Shown here piece after piece: positions 8,346 to 18,256 of a DNA stretch of 64,000 nt; position 1 is the stretch's first letter, and each line of letters opens with the position of its first letter. Source of the stretch: Nakamurella lactea DSM 19367 (GTDB lineage: Bacteria; Actinomycetota; Actinomycetes; Mycobacteriales; Nakamurellaceae); NCBI RefSeq assembly GCF_000426645.1, contig NZ_AUFT01000008.1, positions 390,696 to 454,695 of the forward strand. The letters are read 5' to 3'. A program made the translations under genes and the position numbers. A model generated the notes under the pieces. That model ran no database searches. It saw only the letters and a program-made list of their open reading frames with translations, and was not told where the DNA came from.

Positions 8346-10664
8346 ATGAGTGACGCACCAACCTCAATGGCCTCGGCGCCAGCAGAGCTCGCCGACAGCC
8401 GGATCATCGACCTGAACATCGGTGGCATGACCTGCACCTCCTGTGCCGCCCGGATCGAGAAGAAGCTCAACCGGATGGACGGCGTCAGCGCGACCGTCAA
8501 CTACGCCACCGAGAAGGCCCACGTCACCGCGGTCGAGGGCGTCACCGCCGACGAGCTGATCGCGACGGTGGAGAAGACCGGCTACACGGCCGTCATCCCC
8601 GCCCCGCCGGCCGCCGACGATTCCGACCGCGGTGACGCGGACCGCAGTGACGACCCGGACGGCGCCGAGGTCAGGTCGCTGCGGGACCGGACGCTGATCA
8701 GCGCGGCGCTGGCGATCCCGGTGATCGCCCTCGGCATGGTCCCCGCGCTGCAGTTCACCTATTGGCAGTGGCTGAGTTTCGCGCTCGCCGCACCGGTGGC
8801 GGTCTGGGGAGCCTGGCCGTTCCACCGCAGCGCCGCGATCAACGCCCGGCACGCCGCGGCCACGATGGACACCCTGGTGTCTGTCGGGGTGATCGCGGCA
8901 TTCAGTTGGAGCGTGTACGCCCTGTTCTGGGGTGGCGCCGGTGTGCCGGGGATGACGATGCCGTTCACCCTGATCCCGTCGAGGTCGGGCGGGGCCACCG
9001 AGATCTACCTGGAAGTGGCCGCAGGCGTCACCACGTTCCTATTGGCCGGCAGGTACTTCGAGGCCAGGGCGAAGCGGCGGTCCGGCGCTGCGCTGCGGGC
9101 GCTGATGTCGATGGGCGCCAAGGACGTTGCGGTGCTGCGGATCGGCGCCGACGGCACCGAACGCGAGTCGCGGATCCCGATCGGCCAGCTCGCGGTCGGC
9201 GATCTGTTCGTGGTGCGACCGGGGGAGAAGGTCGCCACCGACGGAGTGGTGGTGGCCGGTAGCAGCGCGATCGACGAGTCGATGCTGACCGGCGAGTCGG
9301 TGCCGGTGGAGGTGACCGAGGGCTCGGCCGTTGTCGGCGCCACGGTGAACGCCGGGGGCCTGCTCCGGGTCCGGGCAACCGGTGTCGGCGACGACACCCG
9401 GCTGGCCCAGATGGCCAGGTTGGTCGAGCTCGCGCAGACCGGCAAGGCGCCGGTGCAGCGGCTCGCCGACCGGATCTCCGGGATCTTCGTCCCGGTCGTC
9501 ATCCTGTTGGCCGTCGGCACTCTCGGCTTCTGGCTGGGCAACGGTGCCCCGGCGACCGCGGCGTTCACCGCGGCGGTGGCGGTGTTGATCATCGCCTGCC
9601 CGTGCGCGCTCGGGCTGGCCACCCCGACCGCCTTGATGGTCGGCACCGGACGAGGTGCTCAGCTGGGCATCCTGATCAAGGGCCCGGAGGTGTTGGAGTC
9701 GACCCGCCGGGTCGACACCGTGCTGCTGGACAAGACCGGAACGGTGACCACCGGCGCGATGACGCTCGCCGGGGTGACGGCGGCGCCGGGGGTGCAGCAG
9801 GCGGCGTTGCTGCGGCTGGCCGGTGCGGTCGAGCATGCCTCCGAGCACCCGATCGCCCGGGCCGTGGCCGCCGGCGCCGCATCCCGGATCGGGGAGCTGC
9901 CGGGGGTCACCGAGTTCACCGACCTGCCGGGCCTGGGGGTGCGCGGCGTCGTCGACGGCCACGTCGTGCGGGTCGGTCGGGCATCGCCGGACGACGGCGA
10001 CCACCCGCTGCCGACGGAGTTGAACCGGGCCGCGATCGAGGCCAGGGCGGCCGGCCGCACCGCGGTTGTGGTGCTGGTCGACGACGCTCCCTGGGGGGTG
10101 CTGGTGGTGGCCGATACCGTGAAACCGTCTTCGGCGGCGGCGATCTCGAAGCTCAAGGAGCTGGGTCTACGACCGATCCTGCTCACCGGCGACAGTCCGG
10201 AGACGGCAGCCGCGGTCGCCGCCGAAGTCGGCATCGACCCGGCCGACGTGATCGCCGGCGTGCTGCCGCAGGGCAAGGTGGAGGCCGTCTCCGAGCTGCA
10301 GCGGCAAGGCCGGGTGGTGGCGATGGTGGGTGACGGGGTGAACGATGCCGCCGCGCTGGCCCAGGCCGACCTGGGGTTGTCCATGGGCACCGGTAGTGAC
10401 GTGGCGATCGAGGCATCGGACCTCACCCTGGTGCGCGGGGACCTGCTGGCCGCCGTTGACGCGATCCGGTTGTCCCGCAAGACCTTGGCCACGATCAAGG
10501 GGAACCTGTTCTGGGCCTTCGGCTACAACGTCGCCGGCCTGCCGTTGGCCGCGGCCGGGCTGCTCAACCCGATGCTGGCCGGTGCGGCGATGGCGTTGAG
10601 CTCGGTGTTCGTGGTGACGAATTCGCTGCGGCTGCGCCGGTTCCGGCCGGTGACCCAGCCGTAA
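8346..10664 (+). CDS. copA: Copper-exporting P1B-type ATPase
   Basis: Inner-membrane Cu(I) exporter, 772 residues. It has one N-terminal HMA domain with GMTCTSC at residues 27-33, then an Asp-rich linker and the usual eight-helix P1B core. Visible motifs are TGES in the actuator domain (near 315), the intramembrane CPC in [14 protein letters not shown] (near 415), the phosphorylated Asp in DKTGTVT (near 462), HP in EHASEHPIA, and [10 protein letters not shown] (near 661). The ATG at 8346 follows GGAAGGAGG. It ends the copper operon; CopZ probably delivers copper to it. Confidence 0.96.
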   Translation: MSDAPTSMASAPAELADSRIIDLNIGGMTCTSCAARIEKKLNRMDGVSATVNYATEKAHVTAVEGVTADELIATVEKTGYTAVIPAPPAADDSDRGDADRSDDPDGAEVRSLRDRTLISAALAIPVIALGMVPALQFTYWQWLSFALAAPVAVWGAWPFHRSAAINARHAAATMDTLVSVGVIAAFSWSVYALFWGGAGVPGMTMPFTLIPSRSGGATEIYLEVAAGVTTFLLAGRYFEARAKRRSGAALRALMSMGAKDVAVLRIGADGTERESRIPIGQLAVGDLFVVRPGEKVATDGVVVAGSSAIDESMLTGESVPVEVTEGSAVVGATVNAGGLLRVRATGVGDDTRLAQMARLVELAQTGKAPVQRLADRISGIFVPVVILLAVGTLGFWLGNGAPATAAFTAAVAVLIIACPCALGLATPTALMVGTGRGAQLGILIKGPEVLESTRRVDTVLLDKTGTVTTGAMTLAGVTAAPGVQQAALLRLAGAVEHASEHPIARAVAAGAASRIGELPGVTEFTDLPGLGVRGVVDGHVVRVGRASPDDGDHPLPTELNRAAIEARAAGRTAVVVLVDDAPWGVLVVADTVKPSSAAAISKLKELGLRPILLTGDSPETAAAVAAEVGIDPADVIAGVLPQGKVEAVSELQRQGRVVAMVGDGVNDAAALAQADLGLSMGTGSDVAIEASDLTLVRGDLLAAVDAIRLSRKTLATIKGNLFWAFGYNVAGLPLAAAGLLNPMLAGAAMALSSVFVVTNSLRLRRFRPVTQP

Positions 10665-10688
10665 GGTCGCTCGCGGTGGCATGCTGCG

Positions 10689-11390
10689 GTGATGCACCCC
10701 AGCAGTTGGCAACTGGGCCACTACGACGTCGATGACGTCGTAGTGAGTTCGCCTGGGTGCGCCATCGACGAACTGCTCGGCTTCCGCCCCCGGAACCTGG
10801 ACGAGCTGTCGCGGTATCGCCGCCCGCGCACCGGCTGGCGGCTGATCCATGGCGAGCGGCCGATCCCACCGCGCGGCGGGCTCTCGGTGATCGCGGCGCC
10901 GTGGCCGGAGGCCGGGCCGTCCGCCTGGTCGCTGCTGGATATTGCCAATCCCTACGGGCATGCACAGATCGGCCGTACCGGTCCGGTGGTGATCCGGGTC
11001 GGACGGGCGGTCCGCCGACGTGGGCTCGTGCTGGAATGGCCGGTTGCGAGCTTGGCCCATGATGCGAACGAGCGGTTCGTGCCCAGCGTGCTGTTGCGCA
11101 ATACGGCGGATGCCGAGTGGGTGGGTGACGGCCACGACCACAGCTTGGTGACCGGCGAACTCCTTCGTGTCGATGGGACGCCCCTGCCGAGGAGCCTGCC
11201 GCGGTGGGGCGTCGGGGCCCAAGTGATGCCACTGGGTCCGATCCCGGCGTTGTCCGTCACGACCCTGACCGTTGACATGCTGGACAACGCCGACCCGGAC
11301 GCCATCCCTCCGGGCTCGTACCTGATCCGTGCGCGGCACGTGAATCTGGAGCTCTCCACGCCCGCGATCAGCCTGGTGGTATCGGCCTGA
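10689..11390 (+). CDS. Hypothetical protein
   Basis: I do not recognise this 233-residue protein. It starts at GTG 10689, or at ATG 10692 one codon later. No signal peptide or membrane helix is visible. It is rich in Trp, Pro and Arg early (GWRLIHGERPIPPRGG) and becomes beta-strand-like later (SVTTLTVDMLDNADPDAIPPG). There is a single cysteine. It follows copA by 24 bp on the same strand but shows no metal motif, so membership of the copper unit is doubtful. A 27-bp palindrome lies inside its first codons, at 10719-10745. Confidence 0.6.
   Translation: MMHPSSWQLGHYDVDDVVVSSPGCAIDELLGFRPRNLDELSRYRRPRTGWRLIHGERPIPPRGGLSVIAAPWPEAGPSAWSLLDIANPYGHAQIGRTGPVVIRVGRAVRRRGLVLEWPVASLAHDANERFVPSVLLRNTADAEWVGDGHDHSLVTGELLRVDGTPLPRSLPRWGVGAQVMPLGPIPALSVTTLTVDMLDNADPDAIPPGSYLIRARHVNLELSTPAISLVVSA
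10719..10745. repeat. 27-bp perfect palindrome inside a coding region
   Basis: CACTACGACGTC (719-730), GAT, then GACGTCGTAGTG (734-745): 12-base arms match exactly. It encodes HYDVDDVVV within the hypothetical gene, about 30 bp after its start, and could act as an operator or as an mRNA hairpin. Confidence 0.7.
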
Positions 11391-11416
11391 ACCGGTCGCG
11401 TCGATGATTGGGGCAG

Positions 11417-11442
11417 TTTCGGCCGCGTAGTCGCGGCCGAAA
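11417..11442. terminator. Bidirectional hairpin between convergent genes
   Basis: TTTCGGCCGCG (11417-11427) pairs perfectly with CGCGGCCGAAA (11432-11442) around a four-base loop, midway between the facing stops at 11390 and 11463. Confidence 0.75.
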
Positions 11443-11462
11443 TCGCCCCGGTCATGGCGGGC

Positions 11463-11687
11463 TCAGCCCTCCTTGCCCTCCAGCGCCACCAGCACGCCGG
11501 CCAGTGCGAAATACTTGTTGGAGCCGAGATCACGGACGGTCTTGATGTTGAGCGCGTCCTTGAGCAACTCGTCGTGTCGTTCGGTGAGGCCGGCCAACGC
11601 CGACGGCGGAGCGTCCAGGATGTCCTTCACCGACTTGTCCTCGTAGGCCTTGTCGAGTCCCTTGGCGAGATTGACCTGAACTGCCAT
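11463..11687 (-). CDS. Small conserved-looking helical protein
   Basis: 74 residues beginning MAVQVNLAKGLDKAYEDKSV. The ATG at 11687 has GGAGGC just upstream; a longer upstream start is possible but adds a non-conserved Ser/Gly stretch. The sequence is amphipathic: KDILDAPPSALAGLTERHDELL, then NIKTVRDLGSNKYFALA, a pattern reminiscent of helix-hairpin-helix-like small actinobacterial proteins. No cysteines, signal or membrane segment are visible. Function is unknown. Confidence 0.65.
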   Translation of the reverse strand: MAVQVNLAKGLDKAYEDKSVKDILDAPPSALAGLTERHDELLKDALNIKTVRDLGSNKYFALAGVLVALEGKEG

Positions 11688-11821
11688 GGCTGCCTCCGTT
11701 GCTCGGCCCGACCCAGTGCCGGACTCGGCGCTCATCGTCCGGCCGATTGCCGACGCGCGCAACAGATCGCCCGGCAGCGATCGTCTCGGTCGTGCCCCAC
11801 GGTGGTCGGTGGCGGGACGGG

Positions 11822-12556
11822 TCAGCCCGGGAGGTCGAGGGCGAAGCGCACCCGACGATTGTGCTTGCCCTTGTTCTCCACCTTCAGGATGCGGAAGCCG
11901 GCCGATTCGCCGGTGTCCCGCAGGTGGGTGCCGCCGCAGGCCTGCCGGTCGACCCCGGCGATCTCGATCACCCGCAGCCGTCCGTCGGGGGTAGGCGGCG
12001 GGGCCACCGACAGGCTGCGGATCAGACCGGGAGTGGTGTCGGCCTCGGCGACCGGCACGTACTGCGCGCGCACCGTCAGCCCGTTTCCGATGATGTCGTT
12101 GACCGCCGGCTCCAGGGAGCGCAGCCGCTCGTTGTCCACGTTCGGCAGGTCGAAGTCCATCCGTCCGGTGCCGTCGCCGTTGATCTGCGCGCCACTGACC
12201 AGCGCACCGTCGAACGCATCGAAGACCAGGGCGTTGAGGATGTGCGAATCGGTGTGCAGCTGCGCCACCCGATGCCGGTGCTCGGCATCGATCCGGACCC
12301 GGACGGTGCCCGTCAACCCGGTCGGCTCACCGGGGTCGTCGAGCAGGTGCCAGACGTCGTCACCTTCGACCCGGACCCCGACGATCTGCGCCGTCCCGCC
12401 GGCGTGCTCCAGGCCCGCAAGATCGGCGACCTGGCCGCCGCCGCCGGGATGCAGGGCGGACCGGGACAGCCGGACCGCGCCGGGCCGGACCTCGAGCACC
12501 TCGGCCTCGAAGTCGTACAGGTCCGGCTCGCTGTGGCACAGGTAGACACTGCTCAT
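11822..12556 (-). CDS. Alanyl-tRNA editing protein (AlaX type)
   Basis: Free-standing homologue of the AlaRS editing domain that hydrolyses mischarged Ser- or Gly-tRNA(Ala). At 244 residues it fits the medium AlaX-M class. Zinc ligands are visible as HTDSHILNALV (HxxxH, near residue 100) and CGGTHLRDTGE (CxxxH, near 208). The N-terminal part carries the glycine loop LHPGGGGQVADL. There is no synthetase catalytic domain. No strong ribosome-binding site precedes the ATG at 12556. It is divergent from the hydantoinase operon with a roughly 190-bp spacer. Confidence 0.93.
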   Translation of the reverse strand: MSSVYLCHSEPDLYDFEAEVLEVRPGAVRLSRSALHPGGGGQVADLAGLEHAGGTAQIVGVRVEGDDVWHLLDDPGEPTGLTGTVRVRIDAEHRHRVAQLHTDSHILNALVFDAFDGALVSGAQINGDGTGRMDFDLPNVDNERLRSLEPAVNDIIGNGLTVRAQYVPVAEADTTPGLIRSLSVAPPPTPDGRLRVIEIAGVDRQACGGTHLRDTGESAGFRILKVENKGKHNRRVRFALDLPG

Positions 12557-12750
12557 CGTTCGGTACCGCTCATCGTTCGACGCTCCCGTCCTTCGGCGAC
12601 CCGATCATTGTCGCCCGTTGCTCGCCTGCCACCTGGGCCGGGTCGCCCCTACCGACCGGGCTGCCGCCCGTTGGCAGCTTCTGACGACGCCGGGAGGCCG
12701 CCTCCACGATTGAATGCGGGGGCAACACCACGACCAGGAAGGATCGGCCC

Positions 12751-14955
12751 ATGGCACCTCAGAACGTCCCGGCTCCCACGGCTCCCGGCAGGGACTCCGC
12801 CGTCTCGGGGGCGGCGGGCTGGGACCGCGATGGCCAGGGCCGGGTCGGGCACATCCGGATCGGAGTGGATACCGGCGGCACCTTCACCGACATCGTCGCG
12901 GTGGACACCCGCACAGGGCAGGTGCGGACCACCAAGACCCCGTCAACGCCGAGCAACCCGGCCGACGGCTTCCTGGAAGGCATCGACAAGATTCTCGTAC
13001 TCGCCGGCGCCGAGCCGAGTGATGTCGAGTCGATCGCGCACGGCACCACCGTCGCCACCAACCAGCTGTTGGAGGGCAAGGTCGGCGATCTGGGTTTCAT
13101 CACCACCGAGGGCTTCGAGTTCGTCCTGGAGATCGCCCGGCAGTCGGTGCCGGACGGCTACGGAAACTCCTACTTCTGGGTCAAGCCGGACCGGATCGTG
13201 CCGGCCGACCGGGTGAAGACGGTCGGCGGTCGGCTGGACTTCACCGGCGCAGAGGTGGCGCCGTTCGACCGCGAATCGGCCGTCACGGCCGTGCGCTTCT
13301 TCAAGGATGCCGGCATCGCCACCATCGGCGTCTGCCTGCTGCACTCCTACGCGAACGACGACCACGAGCAGCAGCTGCTGCAGGTGATCCGCGACGAATT
13401 CCCCGGGGCCGTGGTTTCGCTGAGCTCGCAGGTGCTCCGTGAGTACCGCGAGTACGAGCGCAGTATGACGACGCTGGTCGATGCCGCGGTCAAGCCGAAG
13501 GTCGGCGCGTACGTCGCCGGGATCGCGCAGCGCCTTGCCGCGCTGGACACCTCCCGGAAGATCCCGTTCTCGGTGATGCGCTCCAACGGCGGAGTGCTGT
13601 CGGCCGAAGAGGTGGTGCACCAGCCGATCACCACCGTGCTGTCCGGCCCGGCGGCCGGGGCGCTGGGGGCCGCGGTGATCGCCGCGAAGGCCGGCTTCCC
13701 GTCCGTGGTCACCTGTGACGGCGGCGGCACCTCGACCGACGTCACCGTCATCCAGGATTCCAAGCCCACCCTGACCACCGAGGGAACGGTCGGTGCCTAC
13801 CCGTCGAAGATCCCGATGATCGACGTGGTGACGGTCGGCGCCGGCGGCGGCTCGATCGCCTGGCTCTCGCCCGAGGGCACGCTCAAGGTCGGGCCGCGCA
13901 GCGCAGGCGCCGATCCGGGTCCGCTGTGTTACGGCAAGGGCGGCACCGAACCGACGATCACCGACGCGCACCTGGTCCTCGGCCGGATCCCACCGCACCT
14001 GCTGGGCGGCGAGATCCCCTTGGACGCAGCGGCTTCGGCCGTCGGGGTGGCCGAATTGGCCAAAGAACTCGGGCTGACGCCAGAGGCCTGCGCCACCGGC
14101 ATCCTGGAGATCTCGGCCTGGAACCAGGCGAACGCGCTCCGGCAGGTCACCGTCAAACGTGGGCTGGACGTCCGCGACTTCCCGATGGTGACCTTCGGTG
14201 GCTCGGGGTCGCTGCTGGCCTGTCGGCTGATGGACATCCTCGGGCTGCCGGCTGTGCTGGTGCCGCCGAACCCGGGCAACGTCTCGGCCTACGGGCTGCT
14301 GACCGTCGACGTCCGCAACGACTACGTGCAGACCTTCGTCGCCAAGCACGACGGGCTGGACCTGTCCGCTCTGACCGGGATCTACACCGATCTCACCGGC
14401 AAGGCCAGGGAAGCGTTGTCCCGCGAGGGTTTCCCGGATGCGGAACAGGTCTTCGAACGGACCGCGGACCTGCGCTATTTCGGCCAGGCCTATGAGGTGC
14501 GGGTGACCTGCCCGGACGGCGAGATCACGCCGGAGTGGGCCGACGCCGTAGCTGCCGCCTTCCACGACGCGCACGCGGCGCTCTACGGCTACGACTTCCG
14601 CGGCCGGGCCGACCAGCCGGTCGAGTGGGTGAACCTGCGGGCCACCGGGATCGGGCCGATCCCGCGGCCGGAGATCTCCGAGATCGCCGCCGGAACCGGC
14701 GACACCGCCGGTGCGGTGCTGGCGACCCGGCAGGTCTACTACTCCGCCGATGACGGTGGCTGGGCCGATGCCACTATCTACGACCGGACGAAACTCGGTG
14801 CCGGCGACCGGATCTCCGGCCCCGCGGTGATCCAGGAGTTCGGCTCCACCGTGCCGGTGCACCCGGGATTCGACGCCGAGGTCGACACCTACGGCAACAT
14901 CATTCTGACCCGGGACGCCGGCTCCACCGGTGCATCCGAGAGGGGCTCGAAATGA
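12751..14955 (+). CDS. hyuA: Hydantoinase/oxoprolinase family protein, subunit A
   Basis: ATP-dependent amidohydrolase subunit of the HyuA/OPLAH-N family, which opens cyclic amides such as N-methylhydantoin or 5-oxoproline, or acts as the ATPase half of acetone- and acetophenone-type carboxylases. The 734 residues include the phosphate-binding IGVDTGGTFTDIVAVD (near 37-52), HGTTVATNQLLEGK, SGPAAGALGAA, CDGGGTSTDV and a late TFGGSGSLLACRL. The AGGAAGGA site supports the ATG at 12751, although the first about 30 residues are non-conserved. It overlaps hyuB by 4 bp. The substrate cannot be fixed from sequence. Confidence 0.92.
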   Translation: MAPQNVPAPTAPGRDSAVSGAAGWDRDGQGRVGHIRIGVDTGGTFTDIVAVDTRTGQVRTTKTPSTPSNPADGFLEGIDKILVLAGAEPSDVESIAHGTTVATNQLLEGKVGDLGFITTEGFEFVLEIARQSVPDGYGNSYFWVKPDRIVPADRVKTVGGRLDFTGAEVAPFDRESAVTAVRFFKDAGIATIGVCLLHSYANDDHEQQLLQVIRDEFPGAVVSLSSQVLREYREYERSMTTLVDAAVKPKVGAYVAGIAQRLAALDTSRKIPFSVMRSNGGVLSAEEVVHQPITTVLSGPAAGALGAAVIAAKAGFPSVVTCDGGGTSTDVTVIQDSKPTLTTEGTVGAYPSKIPMIDVVTVGAGGGSIAWLSPEGTLKVGPRSAGADPGPLCYGKGGTEPTITDAHLVLGRIPPHLLGGEIPLDAAASAVGVAELAKELGLTPEACATGILEISAWNQANALRQVTVKRGLDVRDFPMVTFGGSGSLLACRLMDILGLPAVLVPPNPGNVSAYGLLTVDVRNDYVQTFVAKHDGLDLSALTGIYTDLTGKAREALSREGFPDAEQVFERTADLRYFGQAYEVRVTCPDGEITPEWADAVAAAFHDAHAALYGYDFRGRADQPVEWVNLRATGIGPIPRPEISEIAAGTGDTAGAVLATRQVYYSADDGGWADATIYDRTKLGAGDRISGPAVIQEFGSTVPVHPGFDAEVDTYGNIILTRDAGSTGASERGSK

Positions 14956-16844
14956 CCGCAGCAACCACGGCCGCCGACCCGGTGTTGGTCGAGATCGTTG
15001 CCGGCACACTGGCTTCCGTCGAGATGGAGGTCGAGACGGCGATCGCCCGGACCTCCCGATCGCCGATGATCCGGGACGCGCACGACTTCCGGGCCGGCAT
15101 CCACGACCTGAAGCTGCGCAAGCTCACCGGGCGCTCCTATTCGGCACTGGTCCAGCCGGTGGTCAGGGACTATCCGATCGAGACGATGAAGCCGGGCGAC
15201 GTCTTCTTCCACAACGACGTCTACCTCTCCGAGGGTGGCATCGGGCATCTGCCCGACCTGTGCGTCACCGTGCCGGTCTTCCACAGCGTTGACGGGGGAC
15301 CGGGCGAGGTGGTCGCGTTCGTGCAGGCGTTCGGTCACCACGACGACATCGGCGGCGCCGTGCCGGGTTCCATGCCGAGCCACGCGACCAGTGTGTTCGA
15401 GGAGGGACTGATGGTCCCACCGATCAAACTGTGGGATGCCGGGCGGCCCAACGAGTCCGCGCTGAAGATCATGACCCGCAACTCGCGGATGCCGGAGTCG
15501 CTGGCGGCCGACCTTGATGCCGAGTGCAGCGCCTGCCTGATGGGCTCCCGCCGGCTCGGCGAACTGTTCACCCGGTACGGCCGCGAGCAGATCGAGGCGT
15601 GCTTCGACGCCATCCTGTCGAACACCACCGAGATCTACCGCACCGAGATCCTGTCGAAGATCCCCGACGGCGAGTACGTCTGGGAGGACTACGCCGAGCA
15701 CGACGGGGTGGACGAGCCGAAGCTGCACACCCAGCGGATCACCCTCACCAAACTGTCCGACGGTGACGGGGTTACCGGCGGGCGGATCGTGCTGGACTTC
15801 ACCGGGACCGGCCCGCAGGCCAAGGGCCCGATCAACCACGCGGCCAATTACTCGGACGGAGTCTTCCTGGCCAAGTGGCTGGCGCCGATCCTGCGGAACC
15901 TGGCCGACACCCCGGAACGGATGGCCGAACTCGACGTCAACGAGGGCGTGGTCCCGTTGATCGAGATGAAATTCCCGGAGCCGGGAACGCTGCTGACGCC
16001 GATCTTCCCGGCGCCGACGAATGCCCGTACCTTCGTCATCCTGCGGTTGCTCGGGGTGCTGGCCGGGGTGATCGCCAAGGCCGTCGACGGGAAGATGCCT
16101 GCGGACCAGGAGACGATCAGGTACGTCGGCTTCCACGGCGTCGACGCCGACGGTGTCCCCTACCTGATGCGGGAGATCCTCGGCGGCGGATCCGGCGGCC
16201 GCTACTACGCCGACGGTGAGGACACCATCCACGTGGTCCCGGACAGCTCGAACGTGCCGACCGAGGTGACCGAGTCCCGGTTCCCGTTCCGGATCGAGCG
16301 GCTCGGGCTGGCCGTCGACTCCGGCGGCGCCGGCCGGTACCGCGGCGGCCTCGGCTACGAGAAGCACTACCGGATGCTGCTGGACACCGACTTCATGTGC
16401 ATCGCCGACCGGTCCATCCTTTCTTGCTGGGGCGTGAAAGGGGGCAAGGCAGGCAAGCCGTTTGCCGTGACCATCGACCCGGGCGGTGCGAACGAGCGGG
16501 AGATCGAGGGCCTGGAGGACGCCGCCCCGGTCCGGGCCGGCGAACTGATCCGGGTCCGCACCACCGGCGGCGGCGGATGGGGCGACCCGCTGGAGCGGCC
16601 GGTCGACGAGGTGGTCAAAGATGTTGTCTGGGGCAAGGTCTCGGTGGCCGGCGCCCGCGCCGACTACGGCGTCGTGCTCGCCCGGTCGGAGTCCGGGGCG
16701 GTCGTCGTCGACGAACCCGCGACCGCCGTGCTCCGGCAGCAACTGCGGGCGGCGGAACCCGAAGACGCGCCGTTCTTCGATCGCGGCCCAGGCTATGCGA
16801 CCTTGTCCGGCGGGCGGACCTTCGCCGAGGTCGACCACGTGTAG
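14952..16844 (+). CDS. hyuB: Hydantoinase B/oxoprolinase family protein, subunit B
   Basis: Partner of HyuA, 630 residues, slightly longer than the usual 520-580. Typical stretches are ETAIARTSRSPMIRDAHDF near the start, KPGDVFFHNDVYLSEGGIGH with conserved metal-type His/Asp residues, QAFGHHDDIGG, and the late glycine-rich VDSGGAGRYRGGLGYEK. The C-terminus has TTGGGGWGDPLERP, the usual HyuB ending, and then a further about 75 residues that explain the length. Its ATG overlaps the hyuA stop by 4 bp, so the subunits should be made together. A strong hairpin follows. Confidence 0.92.
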   Translation: MTAATTAADPVLVEIVAGTLASVEMEVETAIARTSRSPMIRDAHDFRAGIHDLKLRKLTGRSYSALVQPVVRDYPIETMKPGDVFFHNDVYLSEGGIGHLPDLCVTVPVFHSVDGGPGEVVAFVQAFGHHDDIGGAVPGSMPSHATSVFEEGLMVPPIKLWDAGRPNESALKIMTRNSRMPESLAADLDAECSACLMGSRRLGELFTRYGREQIEACFDAILSNTTEIYRTEILSKIPDGEYVWEDYAEHDGVDEPKLHTQRITLTKLSDGDGVTGGRIVLDFTGTGPQAKGPINHAANYSDGVFLAKWLAPILRNLADTPERMAELDVNEGVVPLIEMKFPEPGTLLTPIFPAPTNARTFVILRLLGVLAGVIAKAVDGKMPADQETIRYVGFHGVDADGVPYLMREILGGGSGGRYYADGEDTIHVVPDSSNVPTEVTESRFPFRIERLGLAVDSGGAGRYRGGLGYEKHYRMLLDTDFMCIADRSILSCWGVKGGKAGKPFAVTIDPGGANEREIEGLEDAAPVRAGELIRVRTTGGGGWGDPLERPVDEVVKDVVWGKVSVAGARADYGVVLARSESGAVVVDEPATAVLRQQLRAAEPEDAPFFDRGPGYATLSGGRTFAEVDHV

Positions 16845-16889
16845 CACCGCGCGTCATCCAATCGTTTCCTGAACGACACACCCAGATCA

Positions 16890-16920
16890 GCCGCCGGCCG
16901 ACGAATCGTCGGCCGGCGGC
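16890..16920 (+). terminator. Strong hairpin after hyuB
   Basis: GCCGCCGGCCGACGA (16890-16904) and TCGTCGGCCGGCGGC (16906-16920) are exact complements. It lies 45 bp after hyuB and separates it from the transporter operon, whose promoter should lie in 16921-17085. Confidence 0.8.
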
Positions 16921-17085
16921 CCTGTCTACCGGACAAGCTCCGGTCGAACCGCTCAGTACACGCGTTTGAAAACACGACACTCCGCCTTTGGCAGAACCTG
17001 ACGATGGCGGGACAACGCCCGCCTTCCACACTTCTCGGAACCGCCCGGTACCCCGACACGCCGGCACAACAGCAGAGGCCATCAC

Positions 17086-18216
17086 ATGACACGAGTTTCG
17101 CGGGTCGTCATCACGGCGCTGGCCGCCACCGCCGCCTTGTTCGTCAGCTCCTGCGGCAGCAGTGATCCGGCAGCCGACGGATCGGGCGGGGCTTCGACCG
17201 CCGCGACCAGTGCCGCCTCGCCGGCCGGCTCGGCCGCCGGCTCGGAGAGCTCGGCTGCCGCAGCCACTTCCGGTGGCGGTTCCTCGGCCGCGGGCGCCAG
17301 CGCCGATCTGTCCGGACAGAAGATCGCCGCTGTCTTCTCCGGGCCGATCACCGACGCCGACTACAACGCGCTCGGTTTCCAGGCGCTGGAGGCGGCCAAG
17401 GCCGAAGGCGCCGAGACCTCGTACTCAGAGAGCGTCGCGGTCGCCGACGTCGAGCGGGCGCTCGGCGAATACGTCGCCGACGGCAACACGGTGGTCTGGA
17501 CCCACGGTTCCCAGTTCTACGACGCCACCGCCAAGGCCGCGCAGGACAACCCGGACGTCACCTTCATCGGCGAGTTCGACGGCAAGCCCGAGAACCAACC
17601 GGCGAACCTCTGGGTGATCGACCGGAACTTCCACCTCGGCTTCTACGCCGTCGGTGTGCTGGCCTCCAAGCTCAGCAAGTCCGGCACCGTCGGCTACGTA
17701 GGCGGACTGTCGCTGCCGTTCTCCTACTCCGAGGTGCACGCGATGGAGCAGGCGATCAAGGATCTCGGTGCCGCCACCACCATCAAGCCGGTGTGGACCG
17801 GGGACTTCAACGATGCGCAGAAGGCCCAACAGATCTCCACCCAGCTGCTCGGCGGTGGCGCCGACGTCTTGGTCGGATCGCTGAACCTGGGTGCAGTCGG
17901 CGTGTTCCAGGCCGCGCAGAGCAAGCCGGCCGGTGAAGCCTGGGTCACGGCCAAGTACACCGACAAGTCGTCGTTCGGCAAGGAGCACTACGCCGGCAGC
18001 GTCATCTACGACTTCACCGGACCGCTCGTCGACATCCTGGCCAAGACCGTCGGCGGGGAGCGGACCGGCTACTACCCGCTGGGCTTCGACACCGGCGTCA
18101 CTGTTCAGGTGCCGGACGGCGTGTCGCAGGACGTCCGGACGGCCGTCACGGAGGCGATGGACAAGGTCAAGTCCGGCGAGGTCGAGGTTGCCCGCAACAC
18201 CGAACCGATCAAGTGA
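17086..18216 (+). CDS. BMP-family substrate-binding lipoprotein
   Basis: Extracytoplasmic ligand-binding lipoprotein of an ABC importer, 376 residues, in the PnrA/Bmp/NupN family that usually binds purine or pyrimidine nucleosides. The signal peptide ends in a lipobox (FVSSC, lipidated Cys about 23), followed by a long Ser/Ala/Gly linker to about residue 75. The binding domain begins IAAVFSGPITDADYNALGF and contains NTVVWTHGSQFYDATAKAA, GYVGGLSLPFSYSEVHA and ADVLVGSLNLGAVGVFQAA. It heads a gene run with one ATPase and two permeases. The ligand is not certain; context suggests a cyclic amide or nucleobase-like compound. Confidence 0.92.
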   Translation: MTRVSRVVITALAATAALFVSSCGSSDPAADGSGGASTAATSAASPAGSAAGSESSAAAATSGGGSSAAGASADLSGQKIAAVFSGPITDADYNALGFQALEAAKAEGAETSYSESVAVADVERALGEYVADGNTVVWTHGSQFYDATAKAAQDNPDVTFIGEFDGKPENQPANLWVIDRNFHLGFYAVGVLASKLSKSGTVGYVGGLSLPFSYSEVHAMEQAIKDLGAATTIKPVWTGDFNDAQKAQQISTQLLGGGADVLVGSLNLGAVGVFQAAQSKPAGEAWVTAKYTDKSSFGKEHYAGSVIYDFTGPLVDILAKTVGGERTGYYPLGFDTGVTVQVPDGVSQDVRTAVTEAMDKVKSGEVEVARNTEPIK

Positions 18217-18256
18217 GCCGACCCGCCCTCCGGACCCGAACCAGGAGTTCCCGTCG

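Noticed and set aside
12943..15009. Minus-strand open frame opposite hyuA
   Set aside because: HyuA motifs and 4-bp coupling to hyuB settle the strand.
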